Shown one piece after another: positions 1-12,374 of a DNA stretch of 64,000 nt; within the stretch, counting starts at the first letter, position 1, and every line of letters starts with the position of its first letter. Source of the DNA: Helicostylum pulchrum (Eukaryota > Mucoromycota > Mucoromycetes > Mucorales > Mucoraceae). Under the pieces are notes generated by a model. It had not been told where the DNA came from and did not search any database. It saw only the letters and a list, made by a program, of their open reading frames with translations. The translations under genes and the position numbers were made by a program. Location: positions 62,001 to 126,000 of the forward strand of contig JAIXMO010000038.1 of assembly GCA_025677825.1 (NCBI GenBank), given 5' to 3'.

Positions 1-392
1 ACAAATATGATCGCCTTTATTTGACAGATGCATGTTGTCAGGTACAAATGTAAGTTTACATAAACACTTCTAAAAACATTCAAGTAAACCCTATTTTAAC
101 CTTCACTTCTTGTCATTTCACTTTTATTAGCTTTAATGTCAATCATTTTAAAACATTAAGCATCTAAAGGGGTTTTTTCTTCTGTAATGAACCAAACCCT
201 GAGTACAATGAGCTAAAAAAAAGCTTTTTAGTTTTCTGAACTAATAAGTATAATGCTTTTTAAGATGCTTTTTCCAAGTACTGTATCCTTTTGTATCGTG
301 GTGATTGTTCCTTTTATTAAAAGGCAAGAATTTAAACTGCTTTACTTATAAATATTTAAACCTAATCATAATGTCTATTTATAGCGGTAAAT

Positions 393-443
393 GCTGGTGC
401 TGGTGCTGGTGCTGGTGCTGGTGCTGCTGCTGCTGCTGCTGCT
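393..443 (+). repeat. (GCTGGT)5-(GCT)7 repeat, possibly coding
   Basis: Five GCTGGT units are followed by seven GCT units. In frame they read Ala-Gly repeats, then poly-Ala, then a hydrophobic Gly/Val/Leu stretch ending near 483. A TAG acceptor-like site lies just upstream (about 384) and a GTAAAT donor-like site follows at about 495. It could therefore be an exon of a small membrane protein, but no partner exons at this genome's usual intron spacing were found. Coding status is unproven. Confidence 0.6.
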
Positions 444-1742
444 GGAATTGGTGTTGCAGTTGTTGTACTCGTTGTTAATATGACGGGAAAGAATGGTAAA
501 TGGGATTTTTATTTATTTTGCTTCTAAACTGATTCGGATCCATTCCTTTTTTTTTTATTTCTCTAGAATATAATTTCTTTCTCCTCCCTTTGAAACACTG
601 CTATTTATAATTGTACTGGCTTTTGAAAGCAGCAGGACATAACGGTTGCTAAAGTGGTTTTTTGACGAGATGTTTATCTCCTTCTCCCCTGCCTCGTTTA
701 CGAGCGGTTCGTGCAGTTTAACCTGCGTGTAATGGCACACCAACCATGCGGATATCGTAGGGAGGTTGGATTGATGGTTCCTGTCTCGGTAGTCTTCTCT
801 AAGGAAAACAGTATCATTAAGTAGTTGTGTTGTTGTGGATACTTATCCTTTGGCATCATCATCTTTTTTATTTATTTATGTATGTGTTTATTTTTATATT
901 TAGATACATGTATATATATTTTTTTCACGTATATGTATGAACGTGATGAGACTTCAGCTAGTGTACCTCCTCGTGGTTAGTCTTGGGAAACTTTCACTTT
1001 GGAAACTTTTTTTGTTTCCTTATTGTAAAGGCCAAAGCACTAGTAACTTTTTTTTTAAAAAATAATAATAATAATAAATGTTTTTCAAAAAGTCTTTAAT
1101 CTCTTTGACATATAGTATTGTGGTTTTATATTTTATTTAGTCACAACCGCTCTCAGATATTGGGGCGGTCAAAGGGAGCTGTTATTCTGGTGACCTTAAA
1201 CTCGTACAAGATAAAGCTCTATTTTTTGGTTTATTTTAAAAAGTAATCTCTTTTACCCTATCTTATCCTCCCAGAAACTTTATATCCTTTTAAACTACTT
1301 TTATTTATTAGTTATAATTGAATCCAATAGTCAAGCACAAGGTAGATATAAACCCCAATTGATTTTTCCAAGTGAAAAAAAGTGTCAATTAGACTTCAAA
1401 CTTATGATCGAATGAGGTTGAAACAAGTGGGTTGTTTTTTTTAAAAAAGTTGTATGTGTGATAGTTGACTTGTACTGTATCTACTATGTACAGTTTTTAT
1501 TCACATCCGTATTTGAAGATATTTTTATCTCATTTGAATGAGGTGTTATAAAAAAAAACCTGGTGCGAAAAGCTGGTTCATGTATCTTTAGTTGGTATAT
1601 CTTGGTGTACCGACCGAAAACTATTTATACCTCTCGATAAGATATTTATTCGTACATATTATTACTACATCTTTTCTTTGGAAGTCATATTTCATAATCA
1701 AATTTTATGCAACATTGTTCATCGCTCTCTAACTCTTTTTTT

Positions 1743-1769
1743 AGGGCGTTTTTAATAGAGAAACGCCCT
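1743..1769. other. 9-bp stem hairpin followed by T-rich DNA
   Basis: AGGGCGTTT at 1743-1751 pairs perfectly with AAACGCCCT at 1761-1769 across a 9-nt loop, and a T-rich run follows. In bacteria this would read as an intrinsic terminator. In a fungal nuclear context no such role is expected, and no flanking gene is recognised. Confidence 0.5.
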
Positions 1770-4086
1770 TTTGTTTTTCCTAAATAAAAATATAAATGAT
1801 ACAATCTGAGAGATAGACATCACGTAGTTGACTACTAAATATCCCTAATATCAAGTATACACGGCTATTTCAACTGACCTTTCCTTTATAGCGTTTTCAT
1901 AACGGATTGGCAAGAAAAATGTCTCCTATACACTTACATGTACGTACAAAAACATAATCTCATCATGCCATACAATTCAAGCTTTAATAAAAAGAAAGCA
2001 CGTATGATTCCGCACATGGTAAAATATAATAATGGGTGACCATCAAGCTGTAGCGAAAAACTTAAACGAGTCAATTATCTAATTACAAAGAAGAGCGATG
2101 AGCCAGTTTACTATTTTTAATCTTATGGTGTCAGCTGTTAAAGACAAAGAAAAATTTAAAATCGCACCAAACATGTAAGGCTACCATGTGCATAAAACCG
2201 TTACGTTTTTTTGTATGTTACATGCATTACATATTAAAAATTAGGTTTTGAGAACGTATAAGGGGAAAAAGTTGCATAAATACGCTTCATCGTAAGTTTG
2301 ATAGTATTCAAAGAGTATAATACACTATTCACTATCTAGAGCCCTCCCGCCTTTTTTTTTTATTCTATTTTTCTGATAGCTATATTGGCAAGTAAAAATT
2401 GACACTTTTTTTTTATGACAATAATTGTAAATCAATTAGGTATAGCAATCAGTTACGTATAAAAGAGTAATTAAAAAATATATGACTTGTGATATTTAAC
2501 AATTCAACTGTAACTACTACCATTAGAACTTGACGGCGACAGAATGCATTGATGTTACCATACACTAAAAACCAAAAAGTGTTAACACAATCTTGTAATA
2601 ATAATTTAGAGTTTGGTACTATCGAAACTAAGCGCTGAAATTCAAACGATGTACTTGTCGAAATATATGAGGCACTTACTTAAAAAAAATCGTCGAAGAG
2701 GCTGTTTCATCAAATACGTGTGATACTAAAAGATAATTTACCTGTAGTATTTTTTTAATGGCAGGAGTGTTTTATTATCTAATACGTATTAAACCAAAAA
2801 AGATGACTATAAACATCAAACGATTTATAGTACGTGGATACTTTCAAAAAGTCCATGTGTACAACTACGCGCGAAAAATTGTAAATGCTTTCAAAATATT
2901 AAATGGTTCGATTATAGCTCACGGAGAATGGTCTCATTTGTTTTCTGAAAAAAAACCAACTATATCGAGCCTGCATTTAATTATTGAAAGATGTATTATT
3001 TTTTAATATACTACAGGCCATCGTTAATTTATTTTCATAAAACGGACCTTGACTAAATATGTGGGGATCATCAGTCGCTTTTTAAAGTTAAATCATCAGT
3101 TTAATTCTTCCTTCACGGCATTACTATCACGATTTAAATCTATATGCTTTCATCGTACCTGTATGCTTTTACACGTGTCTAATTGATTTAGTTACAAACA
3201 TATTAACATTCCAATTATCTATGTCCAGCAAAAAAAAAAAAAAGACAGATTTAAATCAATACCAACATTATAATCTTATATCGCTAATCTATACGTATAG
3301 CCGAGATCGATCAAAAAATGATCGAATATATATCTTTTAATATAGAGTTACGCGCTTTGATTTTGACTCAATATATTTTGTAAACAAGCCTTAGTTGCTT
3401 AAACTAACATTGAGATATCCAAGCACAAATGTATAATTTAGGTTCTGTAAACCGTGCGTTTTTTTCGGTTTTTTTTATTTTCCGTTTTTCAATTAAACTA
3501 CCCCGACTTCCATAGATTTATAGTAGGTAGGAAGAACCTGTATCTTTGGCCAGTGTTGTATTGTAGAAAATATTTTCGATGCTGTTAGTCCCAACCTTTT
3601 ATATTGTCCAAATAAGTTGACTAGAATTCTTATGTCTACTGCTTACAGTCCAAATTTATTTCTTATAAAACTTGAATAAAAGTAAGCTGACCCTTTTTTT
3701 GCTGTTGTACTAAACGTTACACCATCTAGTATAAGGTACAATAGCAGCCGAATTTGTTTGATTTTTAACTGGTACAAAGCTCAGATCTCAATATATGATC
3801 GTGTTTTCCCCATTTTTAATTCAGTTCTAGCCTAAATTATGTACCAAATAAAATAGACTACTTCCATAAACTAGATCGAATCAAGTTGGAGTAGCACATC
3901 CTTACTTGGGGAAAATTGTATACTTTCTAGAGCACAATATATCGGTTGTAAGTGTCGTCAATGAAAAAAAAAAAGTATGTAACGGTAAATACGTATTTGG
4001 TGTTTATTATAATATGTAAAGAAAAATAAGCGCCGAAAAAAAATAACTATATGGACAAGAACAACAACAACAACAACAAAATTGCT

Positions 4087-5365
4087 TTAAATTGTAAACG
4101 GATTTGGCGAAATAATTCTAGGAATATCCTTGTTGATATTATCAATAACAAAAAAATCTAATGTTTGGATAATGAGTAACATGTATTTACAGAATGAAAT
4201 TAGACATATATACCTATACTGCTAATTCTTTTTGTCCTTGACGGCTCATCTTCACGTATCTGATCGTAATCAATACGCACCTCGGCCATATTAGGCTTGA
4301 CAAACATATTTAAATTTCTATCTCGCATAATATACATTTCTTTTCGTCGTCTTAATGAATCTAGCATTTTTTGAGCAAAAAAGACAGCCAATTCAACCGA
4401 GTTGTCAGGTCTTGTTGGTTGGTAGTTTGGACATAAAAACCAGTATTTTCTAATGAAATTAGGCGGCACAAACCAACAATCTGGATTACCTAATTCTCCC
4501 CCTATAAACATGGCATTATCAAGTAATGTGTTAAATAATTCATTTGAGTTATAAAAATCTTGAAATATAATCATATAGTCGCGCATAGTGGGTCCAGGAA
4601 TCAAATCAATTCTAGGATCATGAGGTATTTTACGTTGTAATTCGGCTAAGAGATAAGAGAGAAAGGGAATTAGTTTCAGTTATTATTCTATAAAATACTA
4701 GTATTAAAAAAAACTGTACTTGGTGTCAAAAGGAACCGGTTATCATTTTGCTCTCGCATTGTTCTCATTTGATTTACGGCATCTAAAGCAGATATGGGGC
4801 CTGATACATATACTTTATTCGACATACTTGGTGATAAATTAGTTTCTTTAATATCTTTCCAGAAATCTCCTTCTACGGGTATTTCAGGTATAAAGCTACT
4901 AGGTATAGCGGGTGGTGAAAAATTTGAAGTCTGATGGGGTGACGAAGAATAGTCCATAGCATCTTCATCGACTTGGTTGTGTAACACTGAGTTTTGATGG
5001 GGTTGTGATAAATAGGTACGAATTTCTGGTGGAATGAGCGCAGCCATTTCTGGTGGAACTTGACCTAACCATAGTTCAGGTGGTACATCTTTCATTTGAT
5101 TTACAAAATCATTTATGGTGTCAGGTTGTAAAAAGTACTGCATTAACGCTGGGTCCAAGTCTAAATTACCTAGTGATTGCACTGTATCTGCTATATTATC
5201 GAAGGAAAAGACGCCAGATAATGGGGGTAAATCATGTGTTGTAGAAGATGGAGGTGATGACATTAAAGGGTCTAACATGTCGTGACCGCTATAATATGAG
5301 TTATTTGTTGAAGAAGTAGAAGCATTAGAAGGAATATGATATTTATTTTGGGACCGATATTGATT

Positions 5366-5407
<42 letters not shown>

Positions 5408-5974
5408 ATGATGTTGTTGTTGTGACATGTGATCAAAAGCAGACATTTCGGGAGAAGGAGAAGAAGTAGGAGATGAAAGTAAATCTTCAGGCAACATAGT
5501 AATGATATACCTTTGACTATTTAAAAAGAATTCCAGCGGTTGTGGTATTTCTTTTGTCCTTGAGAAGGTAGTTGTATCTGAGCCCATTCTATCTCTCATT
5601 CCAGTATCCCATAATTTAGGTACATCCACTCTATTTGCCATACATGCGATTTTTAAGGTTAGAACTTCACCCTTGAGGAAATTATTTTCATAGCGTAGTT
5701 CTTCTAATTTTAATTGAAGAGACTTTGCATCTCTTATTGCTTGATCACGCATATTCAAACATTTTTTGATATTAGTTTCGGCGTCACGCATCTCTCGCCT
5801 TTTACGTTCACGAAATGCTCTTTGAGCAGCTCTATTTTGTGCTTTTCTTTGAGCTGGAGAAGGTGGGTTTGGCTTGCGTCCTGGCTTCTTACGGGGTTTA
5901 ATTGGCTTTCCATTGATATCCAAGTTTCCCAGCTCAAATTCAGGGTCAAAGTGTTCAAAGGCGATGTGTTCCAT
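4087..5974 (-). CDS. AP-1/PAP1-like bZIP transcription factor (paralogue 1)
   Basis: Three exons (5974-4720, 4645-4214, 4157-4087) give a 585-residue protein. Near residues 27-62 the basic region carries the fungal AP-1 signature (NRAAQRAFRERK), preceded by KKPGRKP; a leucine-zipper-like helix follows to about residue 110. The middle is low complexity with a Gln run and Ser/Pro stretches. The C-terminal block (IPHDPRIDLIPGPTMRDYMI, then an aromatic/basic segment) resembles the DUF3425-type tail of fungal bZIPs. The last exon adds a short Ile/Asp-rich tail ending at a TAA at 4087. Expected role: nuclear dimeric DNA binding; Yap1/Pap1 relatives often act in stress responses, but target genes are not inferable here. 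Its head-to-head neighbour is a clear paralogue with the same two C-terminal intron positions or tail layout. Confidence 0.88.
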
Positions 5975-7416
5975 TTTAAATGTGTGAATGTAAGAAGAAA
6001 AAAGAAGAAGAGAAAGAAAGAAAAAAAGAAAAGAAAAAAAAATTTATAGAGCAATTCTAGACTGTAACCAACTTTAGCTATTTCTTGAACATTGTTACAC
6101 CTCGAGAAAATGGGCAGCAACCACATGGCAACTTTTTTTTTTGTGTGTAATAGAAACAACTTAAATAACAAAGTATTTTCATGTTTATAACTAGATAATA
6201 ACGCAATAATTATAGTAAGCCATGCTAGCATTGAAAAAATAAAGGATGAATCAATTAGGCACGTTTTGTTGAATTGACAGATGCAGTAAGTGGTATAATA
6301 TGAAAAAAATACACACACGCATATGTATTTTTCACATGCAAACCAACTCCGTTTGTTCAGTCACATTTTTTTTTTTTTTTTCTTATATATTACAATTGAT
6401 GCAGGAGTTTTGAATTATTTTAGTTGGCGCTCAGGTTCATTCATTAAATCTATTTGACATGAAATGACTTTTGTGACCTTAAGGATTACTTATGGCAGAG
6501 TTTTACAGTTTATGCTAAATAAAACCCGTATATATCATTACGCATATAATAGGTACGCGGCTGAGATTATGCGAGTTAATACCACGTAATAAAAAATATA
6601 CCTACTAAAGTCAAAACCGCTAGGTAAAAAAATCATGCTAAAATATTTCTTAGTGGTTGAAATAAAATAGCTGTGTTACTTTTTTTTTTTGTACTGGTTC
6701 AATGCTGCGAAAAAAGTCATATACCAGTTATTAAGTAAATTTCAGTAAGTAGTGCACGCACATACACGTAATTCCATATTTTTGTATTGTCTTATCTGGT
6801 AAAAAAAAAAAGTAAAATAAATGCATATATTCAACTCACTATCATGTTCTAGATGCTATTTTTACAGAGTTTAATCAAACCAATTCAGCCTCAGCTATTA
6901 AGTTTTTTTTTTTACTATCAATATATCGGTTTATAACGTAATTGTAGTCATAACCTGAACAGGTGAGAATGATGATCTTTAACATCGGATCGAATGAAAA
7001 CTGCCCGAATTCATGCTCCTGTTAAGCTAATTTCTAGCTGTTTTTTGACCGTTTTTTTGGCTTGTTTTCCAGTCACTGCTACAGTTGTCAAGTGTTTGTG
7101 ATGTCTTACTTTAAAAGCGTAATTACCATTTTTAGTAAAAATGTCTCATTTTCCTTATTTCACATGCGAATTGGCAGAAAAAAAATTATACCGCCTTGAC
7201 GTCTCGTTAAAATAATCATCCTCAATTACGATAAAACAAGTGTTTCTGTTCGTTTTTTTTTTCGCTGGTAGATATGAGCTATTATATATACAAAACAAAA
7301 TACTTAACTTTCTATATAAAATACAGAAAAAAGTAAACGCCTAGTTAATTTAAAATAAATTCAAGATAGCGTATTTGATATCCGACAGGTGGTAGCAAGG
7401 TGGGTGCCCGGCCTGC

Positions 7417-7447
<31 letters not shown>

Positions 7448-7546
7448 AAAAGTTCGATCTCGTTCTATTTTATCCTTTTTCTTTCTTTCCCTTATTATTT
7501 TTCCCTTTTTTTTTATAGATATATTTTTTTTAAAAAACAAGAGAAA
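5975..7546. promoter_or_regulatory. Shared divergent upstream region of the bZIP pair
   Basis: About 1.57 kb separates the two divergent bZIP start codons. It holds no convincing gene; frames seen here are AT-rich shadows. It contains several T or A homopolymers, including a run of about 26 A at 7418-7443 in the probable 5' leader of the plus-strand gene. Shared regulation of the pair is an inference from geometry only. Confidence 0.45.
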
Positions 7547-9392
7547 ATGGATTCGTATCTAGCTAATATAGATACTTATATGCAACAGCAACGTCAACAA
7601 GAGTTGCTGTTAAAGAGACAGCAATTGTTGCAGCAACAGCAACAGCAACAACAACAACATCATTTGCAGCAGCAACATAATGCTAGTATGCAAAATTCAC
7701 AACCCCTTCCTCCACTATTAGAAGACGACTGGTTAAGAAATATGTCGAATTTATCAGTTGGACCCGCTTCTAATCCCTTTTACCCTGATCCCACAATGTA
7801 CATGTCAAATATTCCTAACGATGCATATACTACAAACAGCATGTCAAGCAATGAGTACACTCTTCCTCAAGAAAACTATTCTCAGCCAATGCAATCACCC
7901 ACTGGATATGATATGGATGGTCAACCTGTTAGAATTCGAAAGAAGCCCGGTAGAAAGCCTAACCCTGCATCTCCCGCATTGCGTAAAGCCCAAAATCGTG
8001 CAGCCCAGCGAGCCTTTCGGGAGCGAAAGGAACGACACTTGAAAGATCTGGAAACAACCATTCATAATTTACGAAATCAACGAAACAACGCTACACGAGA
8101 ATTAAATTCTCTTAAAGGAAATTTAGAGTCTTACAAAGCAGAGAATTGGTATTTGAAGGGTGTTGTATTAACACTTCAATTTATCTGCATGCATCATAAC
8201 ATTAATATCCCAACTCATTCACCTTATTTATCTGAAGAAGCCTTAGCAAAAATGGCACAAACTGCTCCTCATGCTATTGAAGCTTATGTCAACTCCTATA
8301 CTAGAAATAATTTTAATTTAAAATCAACAATGTCTTATCATTTTGTTGATAATAATAACATACAGGATCCTGTTTCAAGTGAATCACCTCACTCTTATCA
8401 TGACCAAGAAGAATCCATGGATTATAGTGTAACAGAGGAAGACTATCACTCAATTGCATCTCCTTCTCCCCAACCACAACCTCAACCACAACCACAACTA
8501 ACGAAAGAAGATGAAACTGATTCAAATAAACCAGTTTGGACAAGTAGTAGTTTCAATGACACTACTTCACCTTTGCATCCCCCTACTTCTAGTTTAGACG
8601 CTATTCAACATATTCGTTTGAAATTAGGAGTACAATCTACTTTAAATAATGCAGATGACCAAGCTGCTGCTAGATTGAAACCAACTATTCTTCAATTGGC
8701 TATTCCTCATGATCCTCGTATTGATTTAATTCCAACACCTCATATGCGTGATCGTATGATTATATTCAGAGACCAAATGGATTATGACAGATGTTTCTCT
8801 ATGATGTTAAATGAAGCTGTCTATCATGGTGGGGACCCTACTATGAGTGAAAGTTGGGAATTACCTGCCGATTTCTTTAGTGAATTCTGGTATTTAACTA
8901 TTGATTACGATATTAAAAAAACCAATAAATGGAGACGTAGAAAGGGACTTGCCGATGTTGCACCCGGTCCTCAACAGCAACAACAGCTACAACAGCTACA
9001 ACAGGAGCGTGAGAAACAACTAGCAAACGCTACAAAATCGGTTGATTGGACTTCCATGTTACAACAAGGTGGAGACGATCAAGTTTGGAATGATGAAGTA
9101 TTAGACCAAATTGTAAAAGGAATGCCTAGTCTACAACCCATTAACCAAAAAAGTGGCTACCCGTTATCGCCGCCAAGAAAGTTAGAACCATCTACCCCAG
9201 AAACTATTCTTCGAGATTCACCGAAATCGATATATAGCAGATTAATGTCTGCACCGGAATCAAGGCAACGTGTCAATTCTCCAAGTTTAGGTAATTCATT
9301 TATATATAAGATTAATTTTATTTGAATATATTAACTTTTTTATATATTTTATAGAAAAAATGATTGACTTGATCAATGAAGACTTTCCATAA
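7547..9392 (+). CDS. AP-1/PAP1-like bZIP transcription factor (paralogue 2)
   Basis: The start is placed at the ATG at 7547 (MDSYLANIDTYMQQQRQQ) because the upstream open frame translates an A-tract and T-rich leader. Exon 7547-9290 joins 9355-9392 across a 64-bp intron, giving 593 residues. A Gln-rich N-terminus is followed at about residues 130-165 by the basic region (NRAAQRAFRERK) and then a zipper helix. Residues about 380-460 hold the conserved tail block (IPHDPRIDLIPTPHMRDRMI), again DUF3425-like. The 38-nt last exon encodes a short acidic tail (EKMIDLINEDFP). Zipper-adjacent, tail and last-exon sequences match the minus-strand neighbour, so the two arose by inverted duplication. Gln and Pro-Gln repeats suggest activation segments. 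Confidence 0.88.
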
Positions 9393-9457
9393 AAAAAAAA
9401 TTGTACATACATAATAAAACCATTTGCGCACACACAGACACATACACATATATATTA

Positions 9458-9691
9458 TTATACAACCACTGTAGCCGATCCTTTGACAGCTAAATGACCT
9501 AAATGATCAGTTATCCAAACCTCGTACCGATCTGGGTCATTAGATTTCTTTCCGAATAAAGTCAATGGCATGTTCACATAAAGTGGGGTTAAACATTTAT
9601 ACTCAAATGATTTCATCTTTTTTTGACCCGTTTTGGTTATCAGGAAATCTAAAAGTAAAGTTCCGCTTAAAGGCCCATGAACCAAGCAAGC

Positions 9692-9722
<31 letters not shown>

Positions 9723-10602
9723 CCGAATCTCCTCTCTCTCTTTTACCGTGTAAATCTTACCAGGATGATTTTCTACTTTTGTTGCATATTCATGATCAAA
9801 ATGAATCTTATGAGAATTGAACGTAAGCGCTGAATATCTAAACAATAAGATAGAACTAGGCGTAATTGTTTTTGAAAACTCGGCCTTTTTTTTAACTAAA
9901 AAAAAAATGTGTGGGGTTTAGCCGCGGTAGACCTTTTTACATATTAGACTTACCTGTTATTCCCCTAGTAACAACACTCTTTTTTTCTTGTTCTGGATGA
10001 TATACTAAGCATCTTTGCTCTCTCATAGACCACCCATGTTCATTTTCAATATCTTTATTAATCCAAACCATGGCAGAGTCGCCCATACGTCCTTGTCTCA
10101 ACTCAGCACGATCTAATGCGGTGATCATCTTGACTTGATCGCCTACCTTTAACGGGTTCTCTACATTCCAATCTAACTTTGCCCCGACCCACATACGCTG
10201 CGAGAATGGTTTTGGCGGGAAATACGACGTTTCATATCCATCTGATGCTAAATTACCTTCTTGCATTCGGGGGGGAAAGTATGCGTGGTGCCAGCAAGGT
10301 GGCACGTTAGTGCCTTCTTTTGGAACTTTTTCATCAACATACTCGGATCCACCAAGCGTATTAGCTAAAAGATTGAACTGCGATCCCGTAATTTCGTCCC
10401 ATGTCGTTTCAACACAATTACTTTTGGTTTCAGCTTCCCATTGCTGTAACAGTTGACCCGTTGAATAAAATCTCGGGCGCGTCAAGTTCTGTGTAAAAGT
10501 TGATTTAGTAAACATTCTTATTGAGATGCGCTGCTCATTTATAACCTTTGTCAGAACTGGCAACATTCTTGTGAGTTTTAGCATGATTCCCAAAACACAC
10601 AC
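9458..10602 (-). CDS. HTD2: Mitochondrial type-2 3-hydroxyacyl-thioester dehydratase (HTD2-like, hot-dog fold)
   Basis: Exons 10602-9954, 9895-9761 and 9690-9458 give 338 residues, typical for fungal HTD2/mesaconyl-CoA-hydratase-like proteins. HTD2 dehydrates 3-hydroxyacyl-ACP in mitochondrial type II fatty-acid synthesis, the route that feeds lipoate formation. The N-terminus is Arg/Lys/Ser-rich with no acids for about 30 residues, fitting a mitochondrial presequence; translation may start at 10602 or at the next Met, 10584. Family landmarks seen are PPCWHHAYFPP, an RMWVGAKLDW block, the hydratase-like segment RYSALTFNSHKIHFDHEYA across exon 2, and LVHGPLSGTLLLDF at the start of exon 3. The second intron is odd: about 27 consecutive A directly precede its AG acceptor on the coding strand. 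Confidence 0.85.
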
Positions 10603-12235
10603 ACTTCTTTTTGATCACACGAAAAAAAGGGTAAAAGTAATAAAAACTTGTTCGCGCTGTCCTAATATGATTCTGAGTTTATTTACTTTTTGTAATACCG
10701 TATGCGGTTGCTTTAAGCATTCAATCGGTACAAACGTGTAATGATACCACTGTACATAATACGCGAAACTATTGATATATAAGTCCCTCAAAGTTAAAAT
10801 AGTATTTTAATACAGTAAGGCCCTTTTTTTTTCGGTCAGCATATACATAGTACATATATTATTTAGCCGTCGGCTAAAGAGATACTTGTCAAGTAATTCC
10901 TGCCATTGTTGTACCATTTTTATATCTTACGTAACATGTAAACCCTTTTTTTTTGCCCGCAACAGATAATACGGCATATCATCTTATTCAGTGGTGTCCA
11001 TTGTTGCCTCACCCCTTCAAAAAAAAACTAATGTTTGAAGTTTTAACGTCTGTAGAATAGTAAAAAAAAAAAAAGTATGTAATCTTCAAAAGGTGCATAG
11101 TTTACGCCAAACCTAGCTAAAGATATAAAGTGTTTCAGACTGACTCAAACCACATAGTTTTATTTAATATCCCTTTTTTGCAAGTAACGGAATGTCAGTC
11201 AAAGAATAATGATATACATACATGTGTATATTAAATTAATTAAACAAGGTCTTTAAAATTATAAATGCACACTGTCTCTTGCAGCTTAGTAATTCTGGTT
11301 ACATAAAAAAAAAAAAAAAAAAAAAGTCCACCAACTTAAAACAAAGTTTAAACAGGAACACATCATGCGGAACAATAGTGGGTTCCGATTGCTGTTATTA
11401 CTGAACGCAAATCTGCGGGAAAAAAAAGAAAAAGAACAATCGCACCAAACAAAACCGAAAAGAAGCTCCCGAATGGCAGAAGCATGTATGCTATTAATAT
11501 CCTGTAATCTTCTTAACTACGCCAGAACCTTAACTCAAGTACAAAGAAAATCGCGACGATACCGGGTAGAATTTTCCATGTACGCCTAACTTTGTTTAAA
11601 TAAAAGATTTATTCCGTTCTTCATGCATCTTTTTTTTTACCAATGAGAAGAATAACACTAAATGTAGAACTTGGTTAACATCCAGACCGAATACACAACA
11701 ACTTTATAATTAAAAAGTTGCAAACACATTTGGATAATAACCATCGTCATATTCGGACAACAATAGATAAAAAAATAAGGAGCTTTCTCCTAGTGTACAA
11801 CAATGTAACCTGGTTTTTTTTTTTTAAAAAAAGCATCTTATAGATAAATTAAGGAGAGATGTCGTATTCTTTACACAACTATTACTTTTTTTTTTATTTG
11901 TCGCACTGGACGAAGATCCACACAATAGAGAATTTGTTTGTTTCTTACAATTCTTATGATTCAATATTGACATAATCAGTTTAAAGAAGGACACGTGTAT
12001 GTATAAAGAAGATTGTTACACTACCAAACTGATCATGCGACGGCATGCGAAAACCACAGGCACACTAAAAATCCTTTTTTTAAAATGAAAAAGGTCCATG
12101 TAACTTTATGTGAAACCTGAAGAGGCGGGCACGCAAAAAAAAAAAAAAAAAAAAATACACGTTACTCGTTTTTTTTTTACAATAACAAATATTACTTTTT
12201 GTTAGCAGCGCCAAGACGTCTACATTTGACAGTTT
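10603..12235. other. Divergent intergenic region, no gene seen
   Basis: This lies between the divergent HTD2-like and JmjC genes. It is AT-rich with several homopolymer A and T runs (for example at about 11305-11325 and 12136-12154). A 74-codon frame at 11365-11589 has no recognisable features. Promoters of both flanking genes are presumably here, but no specific element was identified. Confidence 0.4.
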
Positions 12236-12338
12236 ATGATTTTCAAAGACTTGTACGACACGCTAGTAGAATTATTAGACGAGAAAGACAATAGAAAAGG
12301 TATTGTTTTACATCCCCCACTGAAACCTTGAAGAAATT

Positions 12339-12374
<36 letters not shown>

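Larger units (their letters stand above)
1..4086. other. Gene-poor left end
   Basis: I see no open frame with coding character or family resemblance here. The longest frame, 82 codons at 2758-3006 on the plus strand, starts with ATG but matches nothing I recognise and lies in very AT-rich sequence. Two things stand out: the GCTGGT/GCT repeat at 393-443 and a short hairpin at 1743-1769, both listed separately. Confidence 0.5.

Noticed and set aside
970..995. 5S rRNA-like GGTTAGT string
   Set aside because: Only about 8 bases match; no A, B or C boxes of a 5S gene at the right spacing and no closing stem.
5755..6318. 187-codon minus frame upstream of bZIP paralogue 1
   Set aside because: Its C-terminal part is an out-of-frame reading of the basic region and its N-terminal part is T-rich leader.
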